The notes: generated by a model not told the origin, from the sequence alone. Numbered from the stretch's first letter, positions 1 through 8,327 are shown. The stretch: DNA of 64,000 nt from Oceaniglobus ichthyenteri (GCF_003057885.1 NZ_QAGK01000002.1:1-64000); one strand, 5' to 3'. Made by a program: numbers and translations.

Positions 1-656
1 ATCGCGTCAACGGCGGTCTTCGCGTCCATTGTCCTCGGACCAATGGCGGACAATTCCCGCTGTCGTAGATGCCCCGCGCACAGGCCCCACCGAAGAAGGC
101 AAACGCCTTGTCGTGGGCGACGTACACCATCTCCTGCGTTTCGCGAGGATAGGCCGGACATACGGCATTCGGCTGTGACACAGGCGAACATGGGCGACCT
201 TGACGGTCGTGGTGACGCCATCGATCAGAACAACTTCATGGCTCCAGTCGAATTGGTAGGCTTACCGGGATCGAAGCTCAGAGGAACATAGGCCGCGGCG
301 GAAGCTTCCCGGGTCGCCTTCGACCAACGCGCCGCATAGCGCCGCACCGCATCATAGCTGCCGTCATAACCCCGGTTGCGCGGTTCTTCGTAAATCCGAA
401 CCAGTGTCAGCCGCTGGCGCTTGGGTTGCCGGTCATTCTCGGCCAGCATCTCATCCAGGTCGGAACGCCAGGGATCGATCTTGGGCCGGGGCTGGATGGA
501 TCGGTCATAGCTGAACTCGGTCGCGCCCGACCGGACCACCTTGCGCACCGTGTTCCTCGACACCCGCAGTTCCCGGCAGATCTGTTTGATCGACTTCCCC
601 TGGATGAAATGCGCCCGCCTGATCTTCGCAATCGTCTCCACAACCAACATCCCCAA
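1..656 (-). pseudogene. istA: IS21 transposase IstA, frameshifted, partial
   Basis: The start codon at 656 opens an IstA-type protein with an N-terminal helix-turn-helix (IKQICRELRVSRNTVRKVV, residues about 24-42), followed by the linker that leads to the DDE integrase core. Around position 240 the frame is lost by one base: after SFDPG the expected continuation FDWSHEVVLIDGV is read in another frame. A second one-base loss lies near 150, before the stretch ETQEMVYVAHDKAFAFFGG. Near 30-60 a short insertion precedes the MDAKTAVDA-like sequence. The gene continues beyond base 1. It is almost certainly inactive. Confidence 0.75.
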
Positions 657-766
657 CTCGCTCCCTCAAATCCGTCGAGGAAGCTTCTGAACAGAAATAT
701 CAGGGGGGTCACTTTTGGACGCCGATTACCCCAATACAGGGCTCAATCTTGCATGCCGGTTCACAG
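1..766 (-). mobile_element. IS21-family element, degenerate, cut by window start
   Basis: The element contains an istA-like transposase reading on the minus strand. Its right-hand terminus lies near 690-766, where copies of a GGTCACTTTTGGACGCCGAT-type repeat are seen (for example around 699-726, and a diverged copy around 743-766). Multiple short terminal repeats of this kind are typical of IS21 elements. The istB partner would lie beyond the window start and is not seen. The element abuts, and probably truncated, the tyrosine recombinase fragment that follows. The exact outer base is an estimate. Confidence 0.7.
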
Positions 767-767
767 C

Positions 768-1109
768 CTCAAAAACAGAACGATCAAGGACAACCTCAGT
801 ATCCTTCGGGTTTATTGGGATTGGCTGGTTGATCGTGGCTACGCGTCCGAGAACTGCCCCATCCCCTTCACAAATGTCACGCTACCCGCCGAGAAACGCA
901 AAGCAGCGGCGGAAAAGGTACGCCTCCCTTTCACCGCATCGGATATTAGGAAATTGCACCAAGCTATCGAAGCTGGACGTTGTGAGATGATGTTGGCTAC
1001 GTTCAAGCTGGCAATCTACACCGGGTGCCGGATCGAAGAACTGACGGCTCTAGAAGCCGCCAACGTGACGGAGGACGTGATCAAGATCGACCGAGTGAAG
1101 ACGCCTTCG
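768..1109 (+). pseudogene. Tyrosine recombinase (phage-type integrase) internal fragment
   Basis: This open stretch encodes part of a core-binding domain (NRTIKDNLSILRVYWDWLVD) followed by the start of the catalytic domain with the first active-site arginine in YTGCRIEEL. The rest of the catalytic domain (HxxR, LGH and tyrosine motifs) is missing. The 5' side is bounded by an IS21 terminus at about 766 and the 3' side by an IS5-type transposase fragment starting at about 1105, so the gene was truncated from both sides. An ATG at 753 exists in frame but lies inside the IS21 end, so it is not the native start. Neither the target site nor the parent element can be identified. Confidence 0.6.
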
Positions 1110-1351
1110 GGCAGACCAATCATCAGCCGAGCAAAAACGCCCTTGTCGCTCCACCGCTTCCAACGGTTGTAGAGGGTATTTGCAGGGCCATACTCCTTAG
1201 GTGCATCGCGCCACCTCAACCCATTGCGATGGATGAAGATAATGCCACTCAACACTCGTCGGTCATCGACGCGCGGCTTACCATGGCTCTTGCGGAAGAA
1301 GGGCTGCAGTCGCGACATCTGCGCTTCGCTCAGCCAGAAAAGGTTGCTCAT
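1105..1351 (-). pseudogene. IS5-type transposase, N-terminal fragment
   Basis: From the ATG at 1351 the product begins MSNLFWLSEAQMSRLQPFF and continues through the DUF4096 region (RVDDRRVLSGIIF, NGLRWRDAP, YNRWKRWSDKGVFARLM). This is the N-terminal half of IS5 transposases that usually make two overlapping ORFs. After GVFARLMIGLPEG the similarity to the family stops and the frame runs into the integrase remnant. No catalytic DDE residues remain, so it cannot be functional. Confidence 0.75.
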
Positions 1352-1420
1352 AGAACAGTCTCTTTGCGGAGGCTGATCACACGGAAAATGGCAGATCAAT
1401 GGATCCTGACCCTAAATGTG
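1105..1420 (-). mobile_element. IS5-family insertion sequence, left-over 5' part
   Basis: The remnant holds the first about 80 codons of an IS5-type transposase on the minus strand and its upstream end. The outer end carries the sequence TTAGGGTCAGGATC (minus strand, about 1401-1414), which looks like a terminal sequence of this IS group. The other end and the DDE catalytic part are missing. The junction at about 1105-1115 falls inside the integrase fragment reading the other way. Confidence 0.6.
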
Positions 1421-2878
1421 TCAACTGCACTCTTTCTGCATCTTGGCGGGGGCGATCGCCAAGGCGTCCATCGGCCTGGACCAGGTCAAGTAGTTCGACT
1501 GGACCGACGATCGGTGCATGGCAGCCGAACTCAGCCTACCGAATATCTCGCGATAGGCGTTGACAGTGGATAGACGCCCATCCGCGAGTTCGTCGAACGT
1601 CACGCCGGGTACATTGGAATAAAACGCCATGAAGGTGCGCAATCTTTCTTTCATGCATGTCCTCTCTGCACTTTCGTGATCGAGGAACGCGCCCGGGCCA
1701 TGGTCGCCGTGGATCAGTACAATCTTAGGTCCAGGCGGATAGGCATCAATCTGTTGCAGAAGGGCATTTTCGATATAAAGCGCCTTCTGACGATAACCGG
1801 CGATGTAATCCGCGCGCCCTTTCGGCAGCATCGCCACAGCAAGATTCCCGTCCATATAGCTGATGGTCGTGACCGGCCGCTCACTACCGTCGGCATTCAG
1901 GCTGAACGGCGGATGGGGGGCCAGAAGGTGCTGATAGTGGAAGTACGGCGTCGCAAGATCGTCCAGTAGCCCCGGTTTCATACTATTCTGGAGAATCTCG
2001 TTGTGCACACTGGCAAAGGTGGTCGCGCCCCCCGGAACAAGCATTGCTTCCAGTTCCGTCAGGCCGATGCGGTTGGGTCCGACATGGGCCAAGGCACCAG
2101 TGTCGAGAAAGCCGTACCCGGACCTGTTGCGCGTCATCGTGTATCCCGCGTTTCGCAGAACGGTCGCCACGGGGCCGTTCGAAATGGTGTATCCAAGGTC
2201 GCGACGCAGCACGTTCGCCGATCCGCGCGCACCCACGTCGACGCTGCCGCCTGACATAATCGACGCCATAGAGGGCAAAGTCTGACTATAGGGGGCGGGT
2301 ACGTTTCGCAGCACTGTGAAACCGCGTGTTTCGAGTTGGGTGAAGAACCGTTCGCTGTTGTGGCCATAGATGTCCGACAGAACGTCGGGCGCACCGTATC
2401 CGTCGAGGACGACGTGGATTATTGAGGGCTTTCGATCAAGAACGACCTCGCCAAGCGAGTCGTCCGATGCGACGACGGTTCGCCTTTCCAATGTCGCGTT
2501 CACCACGGGCCATGCCGCGCCACTCAGCAGGAACAGACCCATGATCGAAGCCGCCAGCCCGATGTTGCGATAAGCTTGCGCACGATCAACCAGACCGACC
2601 ACCGCGAAAATGCCGATCAGCATCAGGATGACCGCAATGTCGACGTAAAGCGTCAAAACTGCGCAGACAATCAATGTAACGACGAGTGACGCCTTCGGTA
2701 GCGACTTCAGAATACATGCGAAGACACCGATAGCCAGTAGAGCCGCCAACCCCAGTAGGAACGCCGCGCGATAGGCTTGCCATGTGGGATAGGTTCCATT
2801 GTAAACGGACCAGACCGAGAAGGGAACGATCGCGATCAGCGCAACCGGACCGATCAAAGTAAAAGCGCGCGATATCAT
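1421..2878 (-). CDS. Membrane sulfatase/phosphoglycerol-transferase-like protein
   Basis: A 485-residue protein. Residues about 5-130 contain four or five hydrophobic helices. The rest is a sulfatase-fold (alkaline phosphatase superfamily) domain: the metal-binding aspartate in HVVLDGYGAPDVL (D159), a probable nucleophile threonine in PYSQTLPSMASIMSG (T200), APHPPF (H322) and GDHGPG (D392/H393). This arrangement resembles LtaS- and MdoB-type enzymes that transfer phosphoglycerol or other groups to cell-surface glycans, as well as true sulfatases. The acceptor cannot be deduced. It is the last gene of a three-gene operon and overlaps the methyltransferase by 4 bases (ATGA). Its stop lies directly beside the IS5 edge, so the last residues may have been changed by that insertion. 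Confidence 0.7.
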   Translation of the reverse strand: MISRAFTLIGPVALIAIVPFSVWSVYNGTYPTWQAYRAAFLLGLAALLAIGVFACILKSLPKASLVVTLIVCAVLTLYVDIAVILMLIGIFAVVGLVDRAQAYRNIGLAASIMGLFLLSGAAWPVVNATLERRTVVASDDSLGEVVLDRKPSIIHVVLDGYGAPDVLSDIYGHNSERFFTQLETRGFTVLRNVPAPYSQTLPSMASIMSGGSVDVGARGSANVLRRDLGYTISNGPVATVLRNAGYTMTRNRSGYGFLDTGALAHVGPNRIGLTELEAMLVPGGATTFASVHNEILQNSMKPGLLDDLATPYFHYQHLLAPHPPFSLNADGSERPVTTISYMDGNLAVAMLPKGRADYIAGYRQKALYIENALLQQIDAYPPGPKIVLIHGDHGPGAFLDHESAERTCMKERLRTFMAFYSNVPGVTFDELADGRLSTVNAYREIFGRLSSAAMHRSSVQSNYLTWSRPMDALAIAPAKMQKECS

Positions 2879-4278
2879 TTTGCGTGCGCCCGGTATTCGA
2901 AGATGATGCGTCCACTGCTGCTGATTGCGGTTTCGTTTTCGATGGTTGCGATCCCGCTTAGGTGGGCGCGGAATGCGTCGACCGTATAAGTGTCGAAGAT
3001 ATCTTCGCGATGGGCGAGCATCGCTTGAACCGTCGGGTCGCTTTTCGGCACGAATTCGATCAGACCGGTCTGGGCCCGACCCACAATCCAGGAAATCGCC
3101 TGATGCAGAGCGATGTTCTTGCCGATCACCAGATGATGAATGAAGGCAAGCGCGATCACCGCATCGCCTTTGGCACGGGCCTCAAACCCCTGCCGTTCCT
3201 GTTGCGCCCAACCCTGCGTTGGGCTGGGATTGGCGGCGTCGAGGAACAGCGGAAGGAACGGAAGGTCACCGGCACGCGCGCGTTTCCATGCAGCGGCCAG
3301 TGCACCGTGGTCGAAATCATACCCAATCACCCGCTTCGCCCCCGCGTCGATGGCTGTGGCGCTAAAATCGCCGCTGTTGCATCCAAGATCGATCAGAACA
3401 GAAGGCCGCGTCCACGATGCGAAGTCCCAGACCACATGGCGCTTGGTCTTGCGTTCGGTTTCGGCATAGGTGTTGCCGTCAGCATAGTCGCTCCAGACGG
3501 TCGCGCCGGCGTCCTTGGGGGTTAACGATGCGATCCAATTGCGCAGTTGCCGCAAAAGTCCTTCGTACCCCATTCGGCTGAGCGATCCCTTCCGTTTCTG
3601 GCCTCCACGGGCGACGGCTTCGCTCTGGTTGCCCTTACCCAGCATCGCGGGAAGGAAGACATGGGCATTCATCCTAAAGGACAGGCGCGCCCGCGTGGGG
3701 AGCAGTCTTGCCAGAGCTGAGGTCGGAATGCCCTCAAGGCGACCGCGATACCATTCGTTAAACGAGATACCACATACGGCGCTCAGGAGCAGCGGATTGA
3801 GGAACTGTTCGCAGAACTGATTATGCCCCAGCCAAAGTTCACCCTCCACGTAGGGGCGGAACGACAGGTGGTCGATAAAGATCGGCCTCGATCCGACGAA
3901 CTGTATATTATAGGCCGTTGCATCGGAGAGCGTCAGCCCCGCGGCAAGCGCGTCCAGCATCAGCTGAAGGTGGTGCAATGCCGCGTCCTGAAGCTGCTGG
4001 AAACACCACTCATAGGGATGTGAGATATATTTCAGGCGTGGATGTTCGAGTACATGAATTGCATCGGGGAACGCGCTGAGGATAGCGGGCGATGTCACTT
4101 CACGCAATCCCACGACGCGGCCCTGCTCAATCATTTGATCGAGAAATCCGGTTTCGCGGACGGTTTCATAAGCTTTGGCGCCGCACCTGCTGACCGTGCG
4201 ATATATCTTGCCGTCCCAATCATGGACGGCACCTGCGGGATCCCGAAATGAACCAGGGATGGGCGCAGCAAAGGTCAT
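2875..4278 (-). CDS. NoeA-like class I SAM-dependent methyltransferase
   Basis: A 467-residue protein. The N-terminal 220 residues are typical of the NoeA/host-specificity nodulation family, including a kinase-like stretch with DATAYNIQF and IFIDHLSF. The C-terminal part is a Rossmann methyltransferase with motif I in LIDLGCNSGDF (about residues 290-302), an acidic loop at the end of strand 2 (IGYDFD) and a later IALAFIHHL segment. The family is seen beside surface polysaccharide genes, but substrates are mostly unknown. It overlaps both neighbours by 4 bases (ATGA), so the three genes are probably translated as a unit. The link to methylation of an envelope glycan or lipid head group is inferred from the sulfatase-like partner. 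Confidence 0.7.
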   Translation of the reverse strand: MTFAAPIPGSFRDPAGAVHDWDGKIYRTVSRCGAKAYETVRETGFLDQMIEQGRVVGLREVTSPAILSAFPDAIHVLEHPRLKYISHPYEWCFQQLQDAALHHLQLMLDALAAGLTLSDATAYNIQFVGSRPIFIDHLSFRPYVEGELWLGHNQFCEQFLNPLLLSAVCGISFNEWYRGRLEGIPTSALARLLPTRARLSFRMNAHVFLPAMLGKGNQSEAVARGGQKRKGSLSRMGYEGLLRQLRNWIASLTPKDAGATVWSDYADGNTYAETERKTKRHVVWDFASWTRPSVLIDLGCNSGDFSATAIDAGAKRVIGYDFDHGALAAAWKRARAGDLPFLPLFLDAANPSPTQGWAQQERQGFEARAKGDAVIALAFIHHLVIGKNIALHQAISWIVGRAQTGLIEFVPKSDPTVQAMLAHREDIFDTYTVDAFRAHLSGIATIENETAISSSGRIIFEYRAHAK

Positions 4279-4502
4279 TCTAATTCATCGCCTTCAGCGC
4301 CTGCGGGTCGACCAAACACACGGCCAATAGCGGCGCGCACACGTTGCAGATATAACCCCCCGATGGTGGCGACAGCTACGAAACTACCGACCAAGCCTTG
4401 GACGATAAGCGTACCGGTACCCGGATCGATGTAGGCATGCGCCGGAGCGGACCACGCAATGAACGGCATTCCGACGGCAATCAGGTGTCCAACATATTTC
4501 AT
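4275..4502 (-). CDS. Small membrane protein with signal peptide and YIDPGTG motif
   Basis: Starting at the ATG at 4502 gives 75 residues. An N-terminal signal sequence (MKYVGHLIAVGMPFIAWSA, cleavage likely after AHA) is followed by YIDPGTGTLIVQG, a second hydrophobic helix and a basic-acidic tail. The upstream in-frame extension to 4553 has no signal-like start and was not used. The stop overlaps the methyltransferase start by 4 bases. Small proteins with a YIDPGTG box are found next to surface-modification genes in several proteobacteria. No biochemical role is known to me. It is the first gene of the operon. Confidence 0.65.
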   Translation of the reverse strand: MKYVGHLIAVGMPFIAWSAPAHAYIDPGTGTLIVQGLVGSFVAVATIGGLYLQRVRAAIGRVFGRPAGAEGDELE

Positions 4503-4784
4503 GATGATTTCCCTTGTTTCTGTCTGCCTCAAGATTATCGGTGTCAGAGGCAAATATTGGGCGCAATAATGGAAACAAAGTGGCCCTGCCGATGAATTTT
4601 AAATCGTCTATATTCATGAAATTACTAAACCGCGCTTCCCGCCAATCTGGGAGCGCGCGAAATATCTGAAAGATGTCTTCAATCACCGTTGCTGCCATGT
4701 CGGAGGAACAATTTGATCATCCGAAATGTCCCCTCGACGTGATGCCACATCCGCCTTTCTGAATTTACATTGTGCAACTCCGCG
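4503..4784. other. Gene-free spacer upstream of the YIDPGTG operon
   Basis: About 280 bases without a convincing gene. It should contain the promoter of the minus-strand operon that begins at 4502. It ends at the broken edge of the serine recombinase fragment. A-rich stretches near 4580-4625 stand out from the GC-rich surroundings. No clear operator or hairpin was found. Confidence 0.4.
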
Positions 4785-5073
4785 CGCTCTCCAATGCCCG
4801 GATATTCAGCGTCAGCCGGCCCATGGACGTGGTGGTGTTGAAGGACTGCGTGACAGACACGAAGGTGACGCCGTGCCTGTCGAATATCTCGACCAGCTTT
4901 GAGAAATCCATCAGCGCGCGGGACAGGCGGTCGATCTTGTAGACCACGACGATGTCGATCAGCCCGTCCTCAATGTCGGCGATCAGATCTTTCAGCGCGG
5001 GGCGTTCCAGCGTGCCGCCGGAGAATCCGCCGTCGTCGTAGCGGTCGCGCAGGCAGACCCAAGCCACCAGGAG
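4785..5073 (-). pseudogene. Serine recombinase (resolvase) internal fragment
   Basis: The encoded stretch reads WVCLRDRYDDGGFSGGTLE, then DIVVVYKIDRLSRALMDF and FVSVTQSFNTTTSMGRLTLNI. This is the middle of the N-terminal catalytic domain of large serine recombinases. The catalytic serine segment (YxRxS) at the front is absent. At the back the family sequence stops after GRLTLNI, where LLSFAQFERE would be expected, and runs into unrelated codons. It is therefore a remnant with no activity. Confidence 0.75.
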
Positions 5074-5272
5074 TTTGACGACACTCCGTCACGGTCTGAC
5101 CGCTTTGCCTTGCGCGTTGCTCAAAGCAAGCGCGATTTACCGCATCATTGTACGCCTGATCCCTAACCGTGAGACCGAGCCTCAGCTCCATTCCGCACTC
5201 GTTGCGCAGGGGTTCAGTAGGGCCACCACAGCCCGCAGCGCTCACCAGAGCTGCCAATATGGCCCATCTCAT
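4970..5272 (-). pseudogene. Small lipoprotein, 3' end replaced by recombinase DNA
   Basis: The ATG at 5272 starts a lipoprotein signal peptide with a lipobox-like end (MRWAILAALVSAAGC, cysteine at residue 15). About 50 residues follow, containing NECGMELRLGLTVRDQAYND and a further cysteine pair. From about residue 67 (near 5073) the codons are those of the serine-recombinase fragment read in another frame, giving an arginine-rich tail with no protein character. The original C-terminus seems to have been lost when the recombinase DNA arrived. It could still make a short exported peptide. I do not recognise the family. Confidence 0.45.
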
Positions 5273-5277
5273 CGTTT

Positions 5278-5478
5278 CTATCCATTGATGTCTTTCCTGC
5301 GAAGTCGAGGCCCTATCGGAAGCCCGAGTTTTTCAAGTACCTTGCAAAACTCCGACCTGCCGCGCTGAAAATCGCTCCTGATCGACTCGAACGACCCGCC
5401 GTCTCGGGCGAGAGAGCCATCATCTGCGAGGCAATTCTCCAGCGCTTGACTTTGCGTCATTCCCCTTTCGTCCATCAA
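5278..5478 (-). CDS. Hypothetical 66-residue protein
   Basis: A short acidic-then-basic protein, unrecognised, without membrane segments. Two close ATG codons at the start (residues 1-2) and another at residue 7 make the true start uncertain. It ends 5 bases before the start of the lipoprotein remnant, so the two may be co-transcribed. No good ribosome-binding site is visible. It lies among mobile debris, which lowers confidence that it is a real gene. Confidence 0.35.
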   Translation of the reverse strand: MMDERGMTQSQALENCLADDGSLARDGGSFESIRSDFQRGRSEFCKVLEKLGLPIGPRLRRKDING

Positions 5479-5621
5479 GTCAAAGACGCGAAGTACGAGC
5501 CTGATCCTTCGAAGTGTACTTTCTCCTGTTAGTTTGTTTCCAGGTTTTCTTTTCTTCTCTCGGAGGCCGGCAGCGACGAAGGTCCTCCCATCAGGTGTCC
5601 GCAGCTCGCCTGTAATTTCGA

Positions 5622-5810
5622 TCAGTCAGCGAGGGGTTCAAAGTTTGCGCGCTCTCCTGCGATCCTCAGTGCCTCAAGTTCATCGTGATTCTCATCGGCG
5701 AAAAGGAACACCTCAAGCATGCGCCTTGTGGTCGGGGTCAAGGCCGGATGGTGGGCCTCGCCGGTCAGGTACTTCTTGAGAGCGTCGCGGGTGGCTTTGG
5801 GCAGCTTCAT
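5622..5810 (-). CDS. Hypothetical 62-residue protein coupled to the integrase
   Basis: The ATG at 5810 overlaps the stop of the broken integrase in an ATGA arrangement. The product is 62 residues, opens MKLPKATRDALKKYLTGE and has an acidic helical second half (LFADENHDELEALRIAGER). Such small helical proteins often sit directly downstream of prophage or island integrases, but I do not recognise a named family. The longer ORF reaching 5876 overlaps the integrase reading frame and was rejected as start. If expressed at all, it depended on the integrase transcript. Confidence 0.5.
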   Translation of the reverse strand: MKLPKATRDALKKYLTGEAHHPALTPTTRRMLEVFLFADENHDELEALRIAGERANFEPLAD

Positions 5811-7096
5811 CCAGTCGCCCCGAAATTCACGACATTTCCGATCTGCATACCCTCGCCACGCAGGAAGCCACCCCAATCGGCCATCATGGCGCGCCGCCGG
5901 TCGAGCATGTCGGATCGTTGATAGGCCCGCTCCACTTCGGAGCCAATGAAATGTCCCAGAGCGATTTCGGCCATGTCACGGGGATAGCCCGTTCCGCTGC
6001 CCATTGCCTGAAGGTCGAGCGCAGCCCGTGCGGCACAGCTGGACGCTTGCTGGCAGGGTCTGGGTAGCCTTGGTCGCCCGCCTTCTCCTGTGCCGGCTGC
6101 ATGCGCCGCATGACGGCCGAAATGGACATGTCCGACAGCATCCCGCCGCGCGGCGCGAAAAACACGAAAGGAGAGCCATCAAGGCGCGGCAGGCTTTCCA
6201 GCAAGATCGCTGCTTGGGGGGGGGAGCGGAACGCGGTGCGGTCTGCCGTTCTTCATGCGCGAAGCCGGGATCGTCCAAACTGCCCGTGTCGCAGACGACG
6301 CAAGCGTCGAAGCGTCTCCAAGGTCGATTTCGCTCCACATCATGCCCCGCACCTCGCCGGAGCGGGCCGCGGTCAGGGTCAGAAACCGCAGCGCCTGCGC
6401 GGCCATCCCTTCGCGTTGCGCGAGGTCGTCCCACCAGCGCGAAACATCCGCAAGAGCAAGTGCCGGTCGGTTGTCCGACTTCGCCACCTTTGCGGGCTTT
6501 GGCAGCATTTCGGACAGGTTGCCTCGCCACCGTGCCGGGTTATCTCCCGCGCGGTGCCCAGCCACAGTCGCCTAGGACAGCACGTTCTCGATCCGGCCCC
6601 GCAGACGGCAAGCGGTTTCGGTTTTGGTCTTCCAGATCGGCTCCAGCACGTCCTGCACAGTGATGTCCGAAACCAGCTTTGGCCCAAGTATCGGGGCGGC
6701 ATAAATGCCCAGCGTCGAACGCCACTGCTTGCGGTGCTTCTCGTTCCGAAACTCTGACAGCTTGGCCGTCAGGTGGGTGTCCACTGCATAGGCGAAACGC
6801 ATGCCCTCGCGCGCCTTGCGTTTCTCGGCCAGTGGATCGCCGCCCAGCAACGCCTTGCCTCGGTTTTCAAGCGCCAGCCTGCGCGTCGTCGCCAGCGGCA
6901 CGGCAGGCGGACTGCCAAAACCGAGCTCGCAGCGCTTGCCGCGAATGACGATGCGCTAAACCCACTGCCGCGCGCTGTTCTTGGCGACCCTTAGAAAGAG
7001 CCCTTGTCCGTCGAAGTATTTGCCCGGCTGTGCCACCGTCTCCACGAAAAGTGCCGAAAGCGCCTTTTCTGGTGTTCGAATATTCTCACGCGGCAT
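5807..7096 (-). pseudogene. P4-type site-specific integrase with four lesions
   Basis: Read on the minus strand from the ATG at 7096, the gene encodes the DUF4102-type arm-binding domain (KYFDGQGLFLRVAKN, then RIVIRGKRCELGFGSPP), a core-binding domain (MRFAYAVDTHLTAKLSEF) and the catalytic domain with LTAARSGEVRGMMWSEI, VPHGLRSTFRQWAAER, ALGHF and the tyrosine in RAYQRSDML. The frame is broken by TAG stops at 6957-6959 and 6572-6574, by a frameshift at a run of nine G at 6216-6224, and by a one-base loss near 5990. With the frame repaired the length is near the usual about 410-430 residues. It was an island integrase and is now dead. The island it served cannot be delimited here. Confidence 0.85.
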
Positions 7097-7823
7097 CAAA
7101 TCCCCCAATACATCCTCCACAATAGCGCGGATCGGCTAGAATTATGCCGGAACATGACGCACAATGGAAGGTGTTTAACGCCTAGTATTGCGAGACATTT
7201 AGGGAAGTTTACGAAAGTCGCGGGAAATGAGCGTGGCGGACTTCGTCTCCGCCCCTTACAACTGTAAGTGACTGATTTTTAGAGGTATAACACGAAATAA
7301 TACCCCCTACGTGTTACCCAAAGTATATTATAGCAAACGCTTAAATTCGCTTGCAGAGAGTACTTCTGAGTCCGGCCACACCGGGCGATTCGACCCGGTT
7401 CGGGTCTCATAAAGCGCGTGTTTCGCGCATCATCTTTTCATTTAACCGCCCCGCATCCGCGACCGTCCCATTCGAAGGGCGAGCGTCGCGCGTTGCATCC
7501 CGCCTTCGGCTTGGCGCAGGATTGCAAGGATCTGGGGTTAGTGTATCTGCTTGTCTTAAATCTAAATTTCCTCAGGCACCTTCCTGAGAAAATTGTGCTT
7601 TTGCCGCACCTTACGTGCAGGGGGGATTACCGGCCGTCTGCATCTCTATGCTATTGATGTGGACGACCCCAATCGGCAAGCATTTGAACTTTTGACGTCC
7701 GGGCTTGTCCTGTCGACATCCGGTAGGCGGTAGATGGCTTCCGCTGCAGGCACCGATGCATCGCCGATCGCGTCAGGTTCAGGACCGACGGCTAACAACG
7801 CAAACCGGAAACGCATTCCCTGT
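7097..7823. other. Gene-free junction between mobile region and core genome
   Basis: No ORF here has convincing coding character. The first part (7100-7360) is AT-richer than the rest and has a small hairpin-forming stretch at about 7235-7255 (GGCGGAC/GTCTCCGCC). A stem ACCGGG/CCCGGT lies at 7379-7398 around CGATTCGA. No tRNA gene could be folded from it. It may contain degraded genes or the former attachment site of the integrase, but no direct repeat was found. Confidence 0.4.
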
Positions 7824-8327
7824 TCACGCGCGACCATAGGCTTCGGTCATGGCCATTTTCATGGCATCCTCGGGCGCGCGATCGCCCCAGGCGACCAGTT
7901 GGAATGCCGGATAAAACCGTTCGGCAGATGAAACGGCCATGCGGATCATCGTGTCAATCTGTTCTGGCCCCGCCAAATGCCCGCCAGCCAACACCAGGCC
8001 ATAGCGATAGACCATAAGCCGTTGCGCTTGCCAAAAGGTAAACGCCCCCGCCCAACAATGATCGTTTGTGGCATTCAGAACCTCATAGATTTGTGGCAGC
8101 CGGTTTTCGGGTGGCTCCATCTCAAAGGTACAGATCAGGCGCAGGGTCTGATCATAGCCCGACCAGGCCAGGGTGATCGAATAGGTGCGCCACTGCCCCT
8201 CAACCGCCATGGCGATCTGGTCGTCGGCGACACGGTCAAATTCCCAAGCGTGATGTTCGGCCAGGGATTCAACGATATCAATAGGATGAAGATCTTCGGA
8301 ATCGAAGTATTGCTCTGCCAGCGACAT
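7824..8327 (-). CDS. YbjN-domain protein
   Basis: A 167-residue acidic protein with the pattern of the YbjN sensory/chaperone-like family common in Rhodobacteraceae: an N-terminal helix (LHPIDIVESLAE), a central beta part (DDQIAMAVEGQWRTYSITLAW, CTFEM) and helices with LPQIYEVLNATN and a C-terminal EDAMKMAMTEAYGRA. The role is unknown. The Escherichia coli homologue affects motility and stress responses. A GAGGC-type ribosome-binding site precedes the ATG at 8327. It is the first gene of core character after the mobile region. Confidence 0.75.
   Translation of the reverse strand: MSLAEQYFDSEDLHPIDIVESLAEHHAWEFDRVADDQIAMAVEGQWRTYSITLAWSGYDQTLRLICTFEMEPPENRLPQIYEVLNATNDHCWAGAFTFWQAQRLMVYRYGLVLAGGHLAGPEQIDTMIRMAVSSAERFYPAFQLVAWGDRAPEDAMKMAMTEAYGRA

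Noticed and set aside
426-1172. 248-codon ORF as a full integrase
   Set aside because: Its first half lies antisense to istA and inside the IS21 end. Only 768-1109 has integrase sequence.
7379-7398. Stem-loop ACCGGG/CCCGGT thought to be a tRNA T-arm
   Set aside because: The loop is 8 bases without a proper TTCRA pattern, and no acceptor, D or anticodon stem could be built around it.
7646-7837. 63-codon minus-strand ORF after ybjN
   Set aside because: No domain, overlaps the ybjN end and has poor composition and no ribosome site.
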